DNA of 12,314 nt from DATAEU01 sp046735355 (GCA_046735355.1 JBKPTC010000055.1:1-12314), one strand, 5' to 3'. Counted from the first letter of the stretch, positions 1 to 6,273 are shown. The notes: generated from the sequence alone by a model not told the origin. Made by a program: numbers and translations.

Positions 1-116
1 GAAGTCGACGGGCCGGAAGTCGACGGGCCGGAAGTCGACGGGCCGGAAGTCGACGGGCCGGAAGTCGACGGGCCGGAAGTCGACGGGCCGGAAGTCGACG
101 GGCCGGAAGTCGACGG
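1..116. repeat. 15-bp tandem repeat array (at least 7 perfect units)
   Basis: The unit GAAGTCGACGGGCCG is repeated seven times without a mismatch (1-105). An eighth copy begins at 106 and diverges after about 11 bases. A further decayed trace (gaagtcgacc) lies near 136. The array runs off the left edge, so the true copy number is unknown. The unit length is a multiple of three, so copy-number changes keep the reading frame. Confidence 0.95.
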
Positions 117-160
117 CGAAGCGCTCGAGCTCGCGGAAGTCGACCTCGAAGAACCGCTAA
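2..160 (+). CDS. C-terminal part of a protein with a KSTGR-repeat basic tail (5' end outside window)
   Basis: Only the last 52 codons and the TAA stop (158-160) are in the window. The visible part is seven perfect KSTGR pentapeptides, then a degenerate unit (KSTAK), a short Ser/Arg stretch and a KSTSKNR end. I chose frame 2 over frame 1 (which would give EVDGP repeats) for three reasons: its codons end in G or C at nearly every position, it stops cleanly 4 bp before the convergent neighbour's stop, and its residues grade naturally into a non-repeat basic tail. Such Lys/Ser/Thr/Arg-rich disordered tails are known on nucleoid-associated proteins (for example HU with a histone-H1-like extension) and some other nucleic-acid-binding proteins. 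The folded domain lies upstream, so the function of the whole protein cannot be named. The tail is probably disordered and binds nucleic acid (inference). Confidence 0.7.
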   Translation, partial: KSTGRKSTGRKSTGRKSTGRKSTGRKSTGRKSTGRKSTAKRSSSRKSTSKNR

Positions 161-164
161 ACCG

Positions 165-440
165 TCAGGAGGGCCACTCGGGCTTGCGTTCCGGGCGGCC
201 GAGCAGGTCGTCGAGCGACGGCTTGCCCGCCCGCTCGGCCTCTGCGAGCTTCCGCGCGAGCACGTCGGGCTTCTCGTCCTCGGCCGCCTCGAGCATCTCC
301 TCGAGCGACTTGTCCGCGGATCCGGTCAGCCTGATGCGAAGGGCGGCCAGGACGGCTGCATGCGGCTCGGACAGGCCGTGCTCGAGCTTGATCTGCGTCA
401 ACGCCTCCTCGGCGCGGCGGAGCAGGGCCTCGTCATCCAC
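165..440 (-). CDS. small charged helical hypothetical protein (91 aa)
   Basis: I do not recognise the family. The protein is rich in Glu, Ala, Leu and Arg and looks almost wholly helical, with an ALLRRAEEAL stretch, a central LAALRIRL segment and a C-terminal half made of acidic/basic heptad-like helices ending in PEWPS. It has no signal peptide, membrane segment or cysteine, so it is probably a cytosolic adaptor or regulatory protein (weak inference). Two GTG starts are possible: 440 (used here) and 479, which would add 13 residues that look non-helical. I prefer 440 because the helix starts there and a CAAGAT box sits exactly 6 nt upstream, as in the leaderless genes elsewhere in this window. 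Its stop is 4 bp from that of the convergent repeat-tail gene. Confidence 0.72.
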   Translation of the reverse strand: MDDEALLRRAEEALTQIKLEHGLSEPHAAVLAALRIRLTGSADKSLEEMLEAAEDEKPDVLARKLAEAERAGKPSLDDLLGRPERKPEWPS

Positions 441-514
441 GCGTCCATCTTGCCACGTCCCGCCCGCTGTCGGCGCCACGCGAGGGCGACACCACCATCG
501 CGACCGACGGATCG

Positions 515-1096
515 TCAGCCGGTCGAGCCACCACCGCCGCCGCCGGGTCCCTTTCCGTGGCCGCCGCCGTCATCGTCGTCGTCGTCCGTGGGCGAAGCTG
601 AGGGCGACGCGGACTCGGTCGGCGTCGGCGACGGCGTAGCGGTCACCGTTTCGGTCGGGCTCGGCTCGGGGGTCGGGCTCGACGACGTCGCGGTCGGTTC
701 GGGACTGACGATGGGCGACGACGTCGGACCGGTCGGATCGCCGGAGCCTCCGCCGCCCGACGTTCCGCCTCCGCCTCCGCCTCCGCCACCGGATGCACCA
801 CCGTCGGTGCTCGCGCCGTCGGTCCCGCCGATGTAGCGATCCTGCGGGCTCGGAACCGGCACGCCGCCCGTCGACAAGCCGCCGTCGGACGTGCCGGTCG
901 CCGACCGCGGGGACTCCGACACGCGCGGCGTTCCGGTGAGCGACGGGGTCGGAACAGGTGTCAGCGAGGGCGTCGACGTGCCGAACGAAACCGGCGCGAG
1001 CGTTGAGTCCGTGGCCGTGAGCACCATCCACCCGGCGAGCAAGCTCGCCACGACCAGGGTCGAGTTGCCGATCCGGGCTCGCCATCGAGGATCCAT
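515..1096 (-). CDS. membrane-anchored Ser/Thr/Pro- and Gly-rich surface protein (193 aa)
   Basis: The N-terminus is short and basic (MDPRWRARIG) and is followed by one hydrophobic segment at about residues 11-29, either a signal anchor or an uncleaved signal peptide. The rest is low complexity and would lie outside the membrane. Residues 31-87 are Ser/Thr/Pro-rich, 90-122 Gly-rich (nine Gly in a row near 103-111), 123-170 Thr/Pro/Ser-rich, 171-176 six Asp, and 177-193 Gly-rich with HGKGP. No folded or enzymatic domain is visible. The composition resembles wall-spanning stalks and O-glycosylated linkers of actinobacterial surface proteins. The start is ATG 1096, with an AAGGGA ribosome binding site 6 nt upstream; longer open reading on this strand overlaps the divergent glycosyltransferase and was rejected. 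It is divergent from a glycosyltransferase gene 77 bp away, and its Ser/Thr content makes it a possible glycosylation target (inference). Confidence 0.78.
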   Translation of the reverse strand: MDPRWRARIGNSTLVVASLLAGWMVLTATDSTLAPVSFGTSTPSLTPVPTPSLTGTPRVSESPRSATGTSDGGLSTGGVPVPSPQDRYIGGTDGASTDGGASGGGGGGGGGTSGGGGSGDPTGPTSSPIVSPEPTATSSSPTPEPSPTETVTATPSPTPTESASPSASPTDDDDDDGGGHGKGPGGGGGGSTG

Positions 1097-1173
1097 GCAC
1101 GGTCCCTTCCCAGCCGCCCGCGCGGCTATTCGTGTGGGACGATGCGGCGCCCCGGACGTGCGATCGGAGCGCG
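1097..1173. promoter_or_regulatory. divergent intergenic region with an inverted repeat
   Basis: This 77-bp gap separates the surface-protein gene from the glycosyltransferase gene and must hold both promoters. It contains a perfect 6-bp inverted repeat with a 4-nt loop, AGCCGC (1112-1117) / GCGGCT (1122-1127), which could be an operator or a leader hairpin. I could not assign convincing -35/-10 pairs for either direction. Confidence 0.4.
1103..1108 (-). promoter_or_regulatory. ribosome binding site fixing the start at 1096
   Basis: On the minus strand AAGGGA lies 6 nt before ATG 1096. It supports this start over upstream in-frame codons that would run into the divergent gene. Confidence 0.65.
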
Positions 1174-2709
1174 ATGCGGATCCTGCTGTGGCACGGCTGG
1201 CTGCTGGACGGAACCGGCTCGAACGTCTACACCGCACGGGTCGCCGAAGACCTCGTAACGCGCAGCCACGACGTCGCGCTCCTGTGCCAGGAACCCCATC
1301 CCGAGCGCTACGCGTGGATCGATGCCGTCGGATCGGTCGGACCGAACGGCGTGGACGGGCCCACGGCGCTCGCCGCCCCCCGGGGGGAGCGCCGATGCGT
1401 GCTCCTACGTCCCGAGATCGGCGGCGTGCTCCCGGTGTTCGTGCTCGACGACTACGAGGGCTTCGATGCCCGCCGGTTCGTCGACCTGTCCGACGACGAG
1501 CTCGACGGCTATCTCGACGCGAACGTCGCGGCGCTGCGCGCCGCGGTCGCATGGCACGGATCCGAGATCGTCATCGTCGGACATGCCGTGCCGGCCTCGG
1601 TGATCGCCCGGCGCGCGCTCGGACCGCGCGCGTACGTCGGCAAGGTGCACGGCAGCGACCTCGAGTACGCCATGCGACCGCAGGAGCGGTACCGGGAGTT
1701 GGCGAGCGAGGGTCTCGTCGACGCGACGGCGATCGCCGGTTCGTCGGCCGACGTCCTGCGGCGATGCGAGCAGCTCGTGCCCGGGATCGAGGCCATCGCG
1801 CACGTCGTGCATCCGGGCGTCGATACGAAGGAGTTCCGGCCGCGGGCGCGCGCCGACGCGCTGCGGGAGGCGGCGGACCGGCTCGACCGCGATCCGGAGA
1901 CCGCTCGCGGACGGCCGGAGGTGCTCGACGCCGACGTCCGGGTGGCTCTGGCGGAACGCGACGCCGACGCGCTCGACCGCCTCGCCCGCGCATACGACCA
2001 GACCGTCCCCGACCCGGGCGCGGCGGACGTGCTGCGATCGTTCGCGACCGCCGACCGTCCGCTCGTGGGGTACTTCGGCAAGCTCATCCCGCAGAAGGGT
2101 GTCGCGCTGCTGCTCGACGCGCTGACGCGGTCGCGGATCGCGCCGGACGCGCTGGTGATCGGCTTCGGCCTGGAGCGAGAACGGCTCACCGCGCTGTCGA
2201 TCGCGCTCGTCGACGGCGACGAGCACGCCGTCCGATGGCTGCTCGAGAGATCGGACACCGGCCTCGCACCGGAGGACGTCGGCCCGCTGCCGGTCCGGTC
2301 GTCCGTCCGCTTCACCGGGCGGCTCGACCATCGGTACGCTCCGGACGCGCTCGCGGCGCTCGACGTCATCGTCGTTCCGTCGATCCTCGACGAGGCGTTC
2401 GGCATGGTGGCCGCCGAAGGCGTCGCGGCGGGCGCGCTGCCCCTCGTGGCCCGCCACTCCGGCCTGGCCGAGGTCGCCGGTGCGCTCGAGGCGCACGCGG
2501 GCATGCCGGGTGCGTTCTCGTTCGAGCCCGGCGCCGGCGCGGCCGTCCGGATCGCGGAGGGGATCGACCGGCTCCTCGCCATGCCGTCCGCCGAGCGGGA
2601 CGCGCTCGCGGCGTCGCTCTCCGCGTTCGTGCGCGACGAGTGGTCGTGGCGCCGGACGGTCGACCGCCTGCTCGAGCTGGCGGAACCGCTCCGGGCGACC
2701 GAGGGGTAA
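1174..2709 (+). CDS. GT4-family (GT-B fold) glycosyltransferase (511 aa)
   Basis: A retaining GT-B glycosyltransferase that would move a sugar from a nucleotide-sugar donor to an unknown acceptor in the cytoplasm. The N-terminal Rossmann domain starts with MRILLWHGWL and a glycine-rich GTGSNVYT loop (13-20). HGSD lies at 159-162 and VHPGVDTKEF (212-221) marks the domain linker. The C-terminal domain opens with VGYFGKLIPQKG (298-309) and holds the family's EX7E motif at E407/E415 within DEAFGMVAAEG, followed by ARHSGLAEV. It has about 65 extra Asp/Arg-rich residues (226-292) between the domains and another charged insert near 345-375, which makes it longer than a typical GT4 enzyme (350-420 aa). 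ATG 1174 is chosen because GGAG lies 4 nt upstream and the fold begins there; GTG 1132 would add 14 unrelated residues. The next gene follows after 28 bp, suggesting an operon. Donor and acceptor are unknown. Confidence 0.93.
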   Translation: MRILLWHGWLLDGTGSNVYTARVAEDLVTRSHDVALLCQEPHPERYAWIDAVGSVGPNGVDGPTALAAPRGERRCVLLRPEIGGVLPVFVLDDYEGFDARRFVDLSDDELDGYLDANVAALRAAVAWHGSEIVIVGHAVPASVIARRALGPRAYVGKVHGSDLEYAMRPQERYRELASEGLVDATAIAGSSADVLRRCEQLVPGIEAIAHVVHPGVDTKEFRPRARADALREAADRLDRDPETARGRPEVLDADVRVALAERDADALDRLARAYDQTVPDPGAADVLRSFATADRPLVGYFGKLIPQKGVALLLDALTRSRIAPDALVIGFGLERERLTALSIALVDGDEHAVRWLLERSDTGLAPEDVGPLPVRSSVRFTGRLDHRYAPDALAALDVIVVPSILDEAFGMVAAEGVAAGALPLVARHSGLAEVAGALEAHAGMPGAFSFEPGAGAAVRIAEGIDRLLAMPSAERDALAASLSAFVRDEWSWRRTVDRLLELAEPLRATEG

Positions 2710-2726
2710 CCTGTCGGCCTCCGACC

Positions 2727-2731
2727 GGGAG
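2727..2731 (+). promoter_or_regulatory. ribosome binding site supporting TTG start at 2738
   Basis: GGGAG lies 6 nt before TTG 2738. No ATG or GTG lies in frame near the signal peptide, so this site decides the start of the surface protein. Confidence 0.65.
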
Positions 2732-2737
2732 CGGCCC

Positions 2738-4768
2738 TTGGCGCACACCGCGGCGACCCGAACTTCATCCATCCGACGCGCCGCGTGGCTGCTCGCGCTC
2801 GCGACGGTGGCGCTCGTTGTCGTCGCGCTTACGGGGGACGCGCGCGCGGCGCCGGCCTCCGTCCATCTGCGTCTCGACAAGGACCGCGGACTCGTCGGCG
2901 GCCAGTGGATCACCGCGTCGTGGACGGGCGTCCCGCAGGGCGACTGGGTCTCCTTCCGTCAGTGCACGCAGAAGCCCGCGACCATCCGCGACTGTTCGTA
3001 CCTCGGATCCGACGCCGTCAAGAGCGGCGGCATCGCGCCGGCCGGCGGCGCCGGTCACCTGGCCTTTCCGGTCGACGCGGTCGTGAACGCGGGCAGCGCC
3101 GCCGATCGATTCGAGTGCGGGGAGGACCACGCATGCACGATCGCGCTCTTCACGGATGCGGGTGCTACGAACCTGTCGAACGCGGTCCTCGAGCCGATCC
3201 GGTTCGCGCTCAGCGCCGATTCGTGCCCGACGCCGGCGACGACGGATGCCGTGGTCAAGGGAACGGGGACGTACACCGTTTCCCGAGCCTTCCGCTCCTT
3301 CGCCGGCCGCCTGTGCCGGACGCCGCACGACGTCTTCATCCGGTACGCGCCGACGACCTCGCCGCGGGGCGAGTCCGCGTTCGCCAACGGCGGGACGCCG
3401 TTCGCGTTCGTCTCCCAGCCGCTCTCGTCGTCGAGCGTCTCGACGATCCGGCTGGCCGATCGCTCCTTCGCGTACGCGCCGACCGTGGCGAGCGGGCTGG
3501 CGTTCGGCTTCCGCATCGAGGACGCGACGACCGGGCAGCCGGTCACGCAGCTGAAGCTGACTCCGGAGCAGCTCGCGAAGATCTTCACTGGCCAGCTCCA
3601 TGACCTCGGCGACGATCCCGGGATCGTCGCGCAGAACCCGGGCGTGGATTTCCCGCCGGTCGTCCGCGCCGTCGGCCGTGGCGATCCGTCGGCGCAGAGC
3701 CGGCTGCTCACGTCGTGGTTCCTCGCGGCGGCGCGCCACGCCTACCGCTCGGGCGGCGCCGCGTACGGCGGGCAGCCGACCGAGACGTATCCCGGGTCGG
3801 GCGACCTCACGCTGCTGTCGGGCGCGCGGTCGGTCGCGCTCGCCGTCGCCGACCCATCGGCCGATCCGTCCGACGTCGCGACGATCGGATGGATGGACTC
3901 CAGCGTCGCGGCGATGTTCGACGTGCCGACGGTCCTCGTGCGCAACGCGTCGGGCCGATTCGTCGCGCCGACGGTCGCCTCCATCGCCAACGCCGTCCGC
4001 CATATGCCCGTGAACGCGGACGGCGTCACGCGGACGGCGAGCTTCAAGACGCGGGATCCGGGCGCCTATCCGCTGCCGGTCGTGACGTACCTCGTCACGC
4101 AGACGAACGTGACGAAGGACTTCGATCGCACGCAGGCCGGGCCGATCCGCGCGTTCATCCGGCTCGCGGCCGACGTGAACGACGCCGACCGCGACGACGC
4201 CGGTCACACGCTCCTCCCCGACGGATACGCGCCGCTGCCCGACGCGATGACGTCGGACGCTCGCCACGCCGCGTCCGATCTGCCCACGACGTCGTACGAA
4301 CGGCAGGGCGGAATCACGTCGGGAGGAACCGGCGGCTACGGCGGCTACGGAGGCTTCGGCGGGTCCGGCGGCTTCGGGGGTGGCGGCGGCTTCGGAGGCG
4401 GTGGTTTCGGGGGCGGTGGATCCGGCGGATCGGGCGGCTTCGGCGGTGGATCCGGCGGATCGGGCGGCTTCGGCGGTTCGGGCTCGGGTGGGTCCGGCGG
4501 GAACGGTGGCGCCGGCTCGGGCGGCGGCGACGGTGGTGCCGCGACCGCGACGCCCGTCGCCGGTCCCGAGCTGCTGCCCGAGAGCGCCCTCACCGCCTCG
4601 AGCACGCGCTTCGCGTGGCCGATCGTGCTGTTCGGCGGGCTCGGCCTTGTCGTCCTCGGCGTGCTGATGACGGTCGCGCTCGCGCTCGCGGCGCGCCACG
4701 GAGAGCGACGGGCGCTCGCCGCCGCCGGCGTGCCGGAACCGGTCGAGCCGGATCCGGAGGTTCGATGA
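2738..4768 (+). CDS. membrane-anchored surface protein: neocarzinostatin-like Ig domain + PstS-like binding domain + Gly-rich stalk (676 aa)
   Basis: Signal peptide: basic n-region to R14, hydrophobic core about 15-31, likely cleavage after ARA (37). Residues 41-158 resemble the neocarzinostatin/enediyne apoprotein fold: Cys pairs at 76/86 and 127/133 match the known 37/47 and 88/93 pairs in spacing (10, 41, then 6 instead of 5), and CTIALFTDAG resembles its last strands. Residues 197-505 follow PstS/phosphate-binding proteins: LKLTPEQLAKIFTG (272-285), DPGIVAQNPGV (293-303), TIGWMD (382-387), VRNASGRFVAPT (401-412) and GYAPLP (496-501). The phosphate-contacting loop typical of PstS (SGTT-type) is replaced by GRGDPSAQSR (313-322). 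A Gly/Ser/Phe stalk (529-600), LPESA (613-617), one TM helix (about 628-652) and a basic cytoplasmic tail follow. The TTG start has GGGAG 6 nt upstream. No transporter genes are nearby, so this is probably a surface or sensor protein, not an ABC component (inference). Confidence 0.92.
   Translation: MAHTAATRTSSIRRAAWLLALATVALVVVALTGDARAAPASVHLRLDKDRGLVGGQWITASWTGVPQGDWVSFRQCTQKPATIRDCSYLGSDAVKSGGIAPAGGAGHLAFPVDAVVNAGSAADRFECGEDHACTIALFTDAGATNLSNAVLEPIRFALSADSCPTPATTDAVVKGTGTYTVSRAFRSFAGRLCRTPHDVFIRYAPTTSPRGESAFANGGTPFAFVSQPLSSSSVSTIRLADRSFAYAPTVASGLAFGFRIEDATTGQPVTQLKLTPEQLAKIFTGQLHDLGDDPGIVAQNPGVDFPPVVRAVGRGDPSAQSRLLTSWFLAAARHAYRSGGAAYGGQPTETYPGSGDLTLLSGARSVALAVADPSADPSDVATIGWMDSSVAAMFDVPTVLVRNASGRFVAPTVASIANAVRHMPVNADGVTRTASFKTRDPGAYPLPVVTYLVTQTNVTKDFDRTQAGPIRAFIRLAADVNDADRDDAGHTLLPDGYAPLPDAMTSDARHAASDLPTTSYERQGGITSGGTGGYGGYGGFGGSGGFGGGGGFGGGGFGGGGSGGSGGFGGGSGGSGGFGGSGSGGSGGNGGAGSGGGDGGAATATPVAGPELLPESALTASSTRFAWPIVLFGGLGLVVLGVLMTVALALAARHGERRALAAAGVPEPVEPDPEVR
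4412..4471 (+). repeat. perfect 30-bp tandem duplication in the glycine stalk
   Basis: The 30-bp segment at 4412-4441 is repeated exactly at 4442-4471, inside the Gly/Ser/Phe-rich stalk coding region. It encodes ten residues per copy and is probably a recent slippage duplication that lengthened the stalk without breaking the frame. Confidence 0.9.
4756..4760 (+). promoter_or_regulatory. ribosome binding site of the sortase-like gene, inside the upstream CDS
   Basis: GGAGG ends 4 nt before ATG 4765. The start codon overlaps the upstream stop as ATGA, so translation of the two genes is very likely coupled. Confidence 0.8.
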
Positions 4769-5736
4769 GACGGACCGTGCCCGACGACACGATCGACATC
4801 CCGCCAGCCGAGCCCGACGAAGAACCGCTCGGCTACGAGGCCGAACCGACGCGGATTCGCCGTCTCGACCGACTCCGCGAGCGACGGCGCGCATCCGCGG
4901 CGGCCGTGGCCGCCGCGCTACCTCGCGCCGCGCGTGTGCTGATCTGGCTCGGAGCCGTCGTGCTGGCGTTCGCCGCGTTCGTCGTGCTCTTCGGCGGGAT
5001 GCGCCACACGGCTCGACAGGGTCGGCTCGAGGCGGCCTTCCGCGCGCGGGTGTTGGCCGGGCACGCCGACCGACCGAACTGGAGCCCGCTGCCGGGACAG
5101 GCGATCGCGACCATCTCGATCCCGGCGATCGGGATGTTCGAGGTGGTCGTGCAGGACTCGACGCCGGAGCTGTTGAAGAGCGGGCCGGGGCACGTCCTCG
5201 GCACGCCGCTGCCGGGGCAGCGCGGCAACTCGGTGCTCCTCGGCCGCCGGGTGACGGACGGAGGTCCGTTCCGGCGCCTGGACGATCTGCATACGGGCGA
5301 CCGGATCACGGTCGTGACGCCGAGCGGCGGGTTCGTCTACTCCGTCGCGCAGGTGGTGCGGATCGCGGACGGCGCGCCGGAGGCGTTCCGGTCAACCGAC
5401 GACGCGCGCATCACGCTCCTGACGTCGGCGTCCTCGCTGGTTCCGCAGGACCGCACGGTGGCCGTCGCGCTGTTGCGCGGCACGCCGCAAGCGGCCGCGG
5501 GCGCGCCGGTCGTCCAGCAGCGAGGTCGCGACGTCGGAACCAGCGGCGACCTCCGCGCGCTCGTGCAGGTCCTCGCCTGGCTACTCGTCCTCGCTCTGGC
5601 GCTCGTGATCTGGGGGCGAGAACGGCGGCGCGTCGGTTCGAGGTGGTACCGGTTCCTGATCGCCGCGCCCGTCATGGTCGTGACGCTGTACTTCGTCTTC
5701 GTGAACGCGGAGACGCTGCTGCCCGGCGTGATCTGA
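4765..5736 (+). CDS. sortase-fold membrane protein lacking the catalytic Cys and His (pseudo-sortase, 323 aa)
   Basis: A cytoplasmic charged N-tail (1-55) is followed by TM1 (57-78), an extracytoplasmic sortase-like barrel (about 108-238) and two C-terminal TM helices (about 266-284 and 297-313). The barrel follows class E-like sortases: IPAIGMFEVVVQ (119-130), LKSGPGHVLGTPLPG (137-151), GNSVLLGRR (154-162) with PFRRLDDL (168-175), and ITLLTSASS (216-224). In active sortases the GNxxxxGHR motif carries the catalytic His; here it is R161. The TLTTC motif carries the nucleophile Cys; here it reads TLLTS (S221). There is no cysteine in the whole protein. The third residue, Arg, appears kept (R230). 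The frame is intact with the same codon bias as its neighbours, so it is not a decayed gene. It presumably acts as a non-catalytic partner of the surface protein encoded by the overlapping upstream gene (inference). Confidence 0.88.
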   Translation: MRRTVPDDTIDIPPAEPDEEPLGYEAEPTRIRRLDRLRERRRASAAAVAAALPRAARVLIWLGAVVLAFAAFVVLFGGMRHTARQGRLEAAFRARVLAGHADRPNWSPLPGQAIATISIPAIGMFEVVVQDSTPELLKSGPGHVLGTPLPGQRGNSVLLGRRVTDGGPFRRLDDLHTGDRITVVTPSGGFVYSVAQVVRIADGAPEAFRSTDDARITLLTSASSLVPQDRTVAVALLRGTPQAAAGAPVVQQRGRDVGTSGDLRALVQVLAWLLVLALALVIWGRERRRVGSRWYRFLIAAPVMVVTLYFVFVNAETLLPGVI

Positions 5737-5745
5737 GCCGGCGCG

Positions 5746-5970
5746 CTACGACGCGGTTCGGAACAACGCGAGCGCGCGGAGCGCATCGTGCGGCGAGGTG
5801 TACACGTGGACGTAGTCGCCCGCCACCGCGAGGGCCCTGGCGAGCGCGAGATCGGCCTGGACGACCACGACGTTCTCCAGCCGCTCGACGACCGAGACGC
5901 CGTCGGCGGAGGCGACCACCTCGGCGTCGTCGCCGAGGGCGAGCACGTATCGGATCTGGGAAGTCGTCAT
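5746..5970 (-). CDS. small hypothetical protein (74 aa)
   Basis: Family not recognised. The sequence alternates short strands and helices: IRYVLALGDD, VSVVERLENVVVVQAD, then a helix ALARALAVAG and a final strand YVHVYTS, which suggests a small alpha/beta domain of ferredoxin-like type (weak inference). There is no cysteine, signal peptide or membrane helix. The start is ATG 5970; I see no good ribosome binding site there. It is convergent with the pseudo-sortase gene, with only 9 bp between the stops. Its codons are strongly G/C-ending in this frame, which supports it as a real gene. Confidence 0.72.
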   Translation of the reverse strand: MTTSQIRYVLALGDDAEVVASADGVSVVERLENVVVVQADLALARALAVAGDYVHVYTSPHDALRALALFRTAS

Positions 5971-6273
5971 CGGCGTAGGACGAGCATCGCCGCCATCCCG
6001 GCGACAGCCAATGAGTCTTTCGGGCTACACGCCACTCCCCCGGCCTACGCCGCACGACTCCCCTGCGCCGCGTCGCCGCAGGCCGCGGCCCCTGCGCGCC
6101 TGCTCGGACGCGTTCGGCGACGGCTCCGGTCCGCTGCCGAAAGAGTGACAAGATCGCGACGACCACTGAGGATCCGGTGCCGGCGGCGTGGGTTCGGCCT
6201 CGGCCGTTGGTCGTAACCCGCTTTTCGCCTTTGGCCCGATGGGGGGACGCCCCGATTCCCCTACGGTGTCTGC
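5971..6273. other. divergent intergenic region without a supported gene
   Basis: About 300 bp between the leftward gene ending its upstream side at 5970 and the rightward gene starting at 6274. Open frames here give Arg/Pro-rich proteins with no family resemblance. The right end holds a clear -10 box (6262-6267). A perfect 6-bp inverted repeat TTCGGC/GCCGAA flanks a 17-nt loop near 6115-6143, but no T-run follows. I see no tRNA or other structured RNA that I can name. Confidence 0.5.
6262..6267 (+). promoter_or_regulatory. -10 box of a leaderless gene (TACGGT)
   Basis: TACGGT matches the TAnnnT consensus and ends exactly 6 nt before ATG 6274, so transcription would start at or next to the start codon. 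No Shine-Dalgarno sequence is present upstream, consistent with a leaderless mRNA. Confidence 0.55.

Noticed and set aside
1..116. Possible CRISPR array or origin-type iterons
   Set aside because: The units are 15 bp, directly adjacent with no spacers, and read as an in-frame coding repeat ending at a stop next to a convergent gene.
1..639. Frame 1 open reading through the repeat (EVDGP units) and onward
   Set aside because: It gives a Ser/Arg-rich nonsense protein lying antisense to two better-supported genes; its third codon positions lack the G/C bias seen in frame 2.
2738..4768. Annotation as PstS of a phosphate ABC transporter
   Set aside because: There are no transporter genes nearby, the phosphate loop is changed, and extra Ig, stalk and TM parts are unlike a transport binding protein.
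2765..4894. Long open frame on the minus strand (over 700 codons)
   Set aside because: It is Arg-rich without family resemblance and lies fully antisense to the well-supported surface-protein gene; such frames are usual in high-GC DNA.
4765..5736. Annotation as an active class E sortase
   Set aside because: The fold is right, but neither the nucleophile Cys nor the catalytic His is present and no cysteine exists in the protein.
5672..6166. Minus-strand frame starting at 6166 that would fill the gene gap
   Set aside because: The product is Arg-rich, overlaps the end of the pseudo-sortase gene and the 74-aa gene, and has no ribosome binding site or domain.
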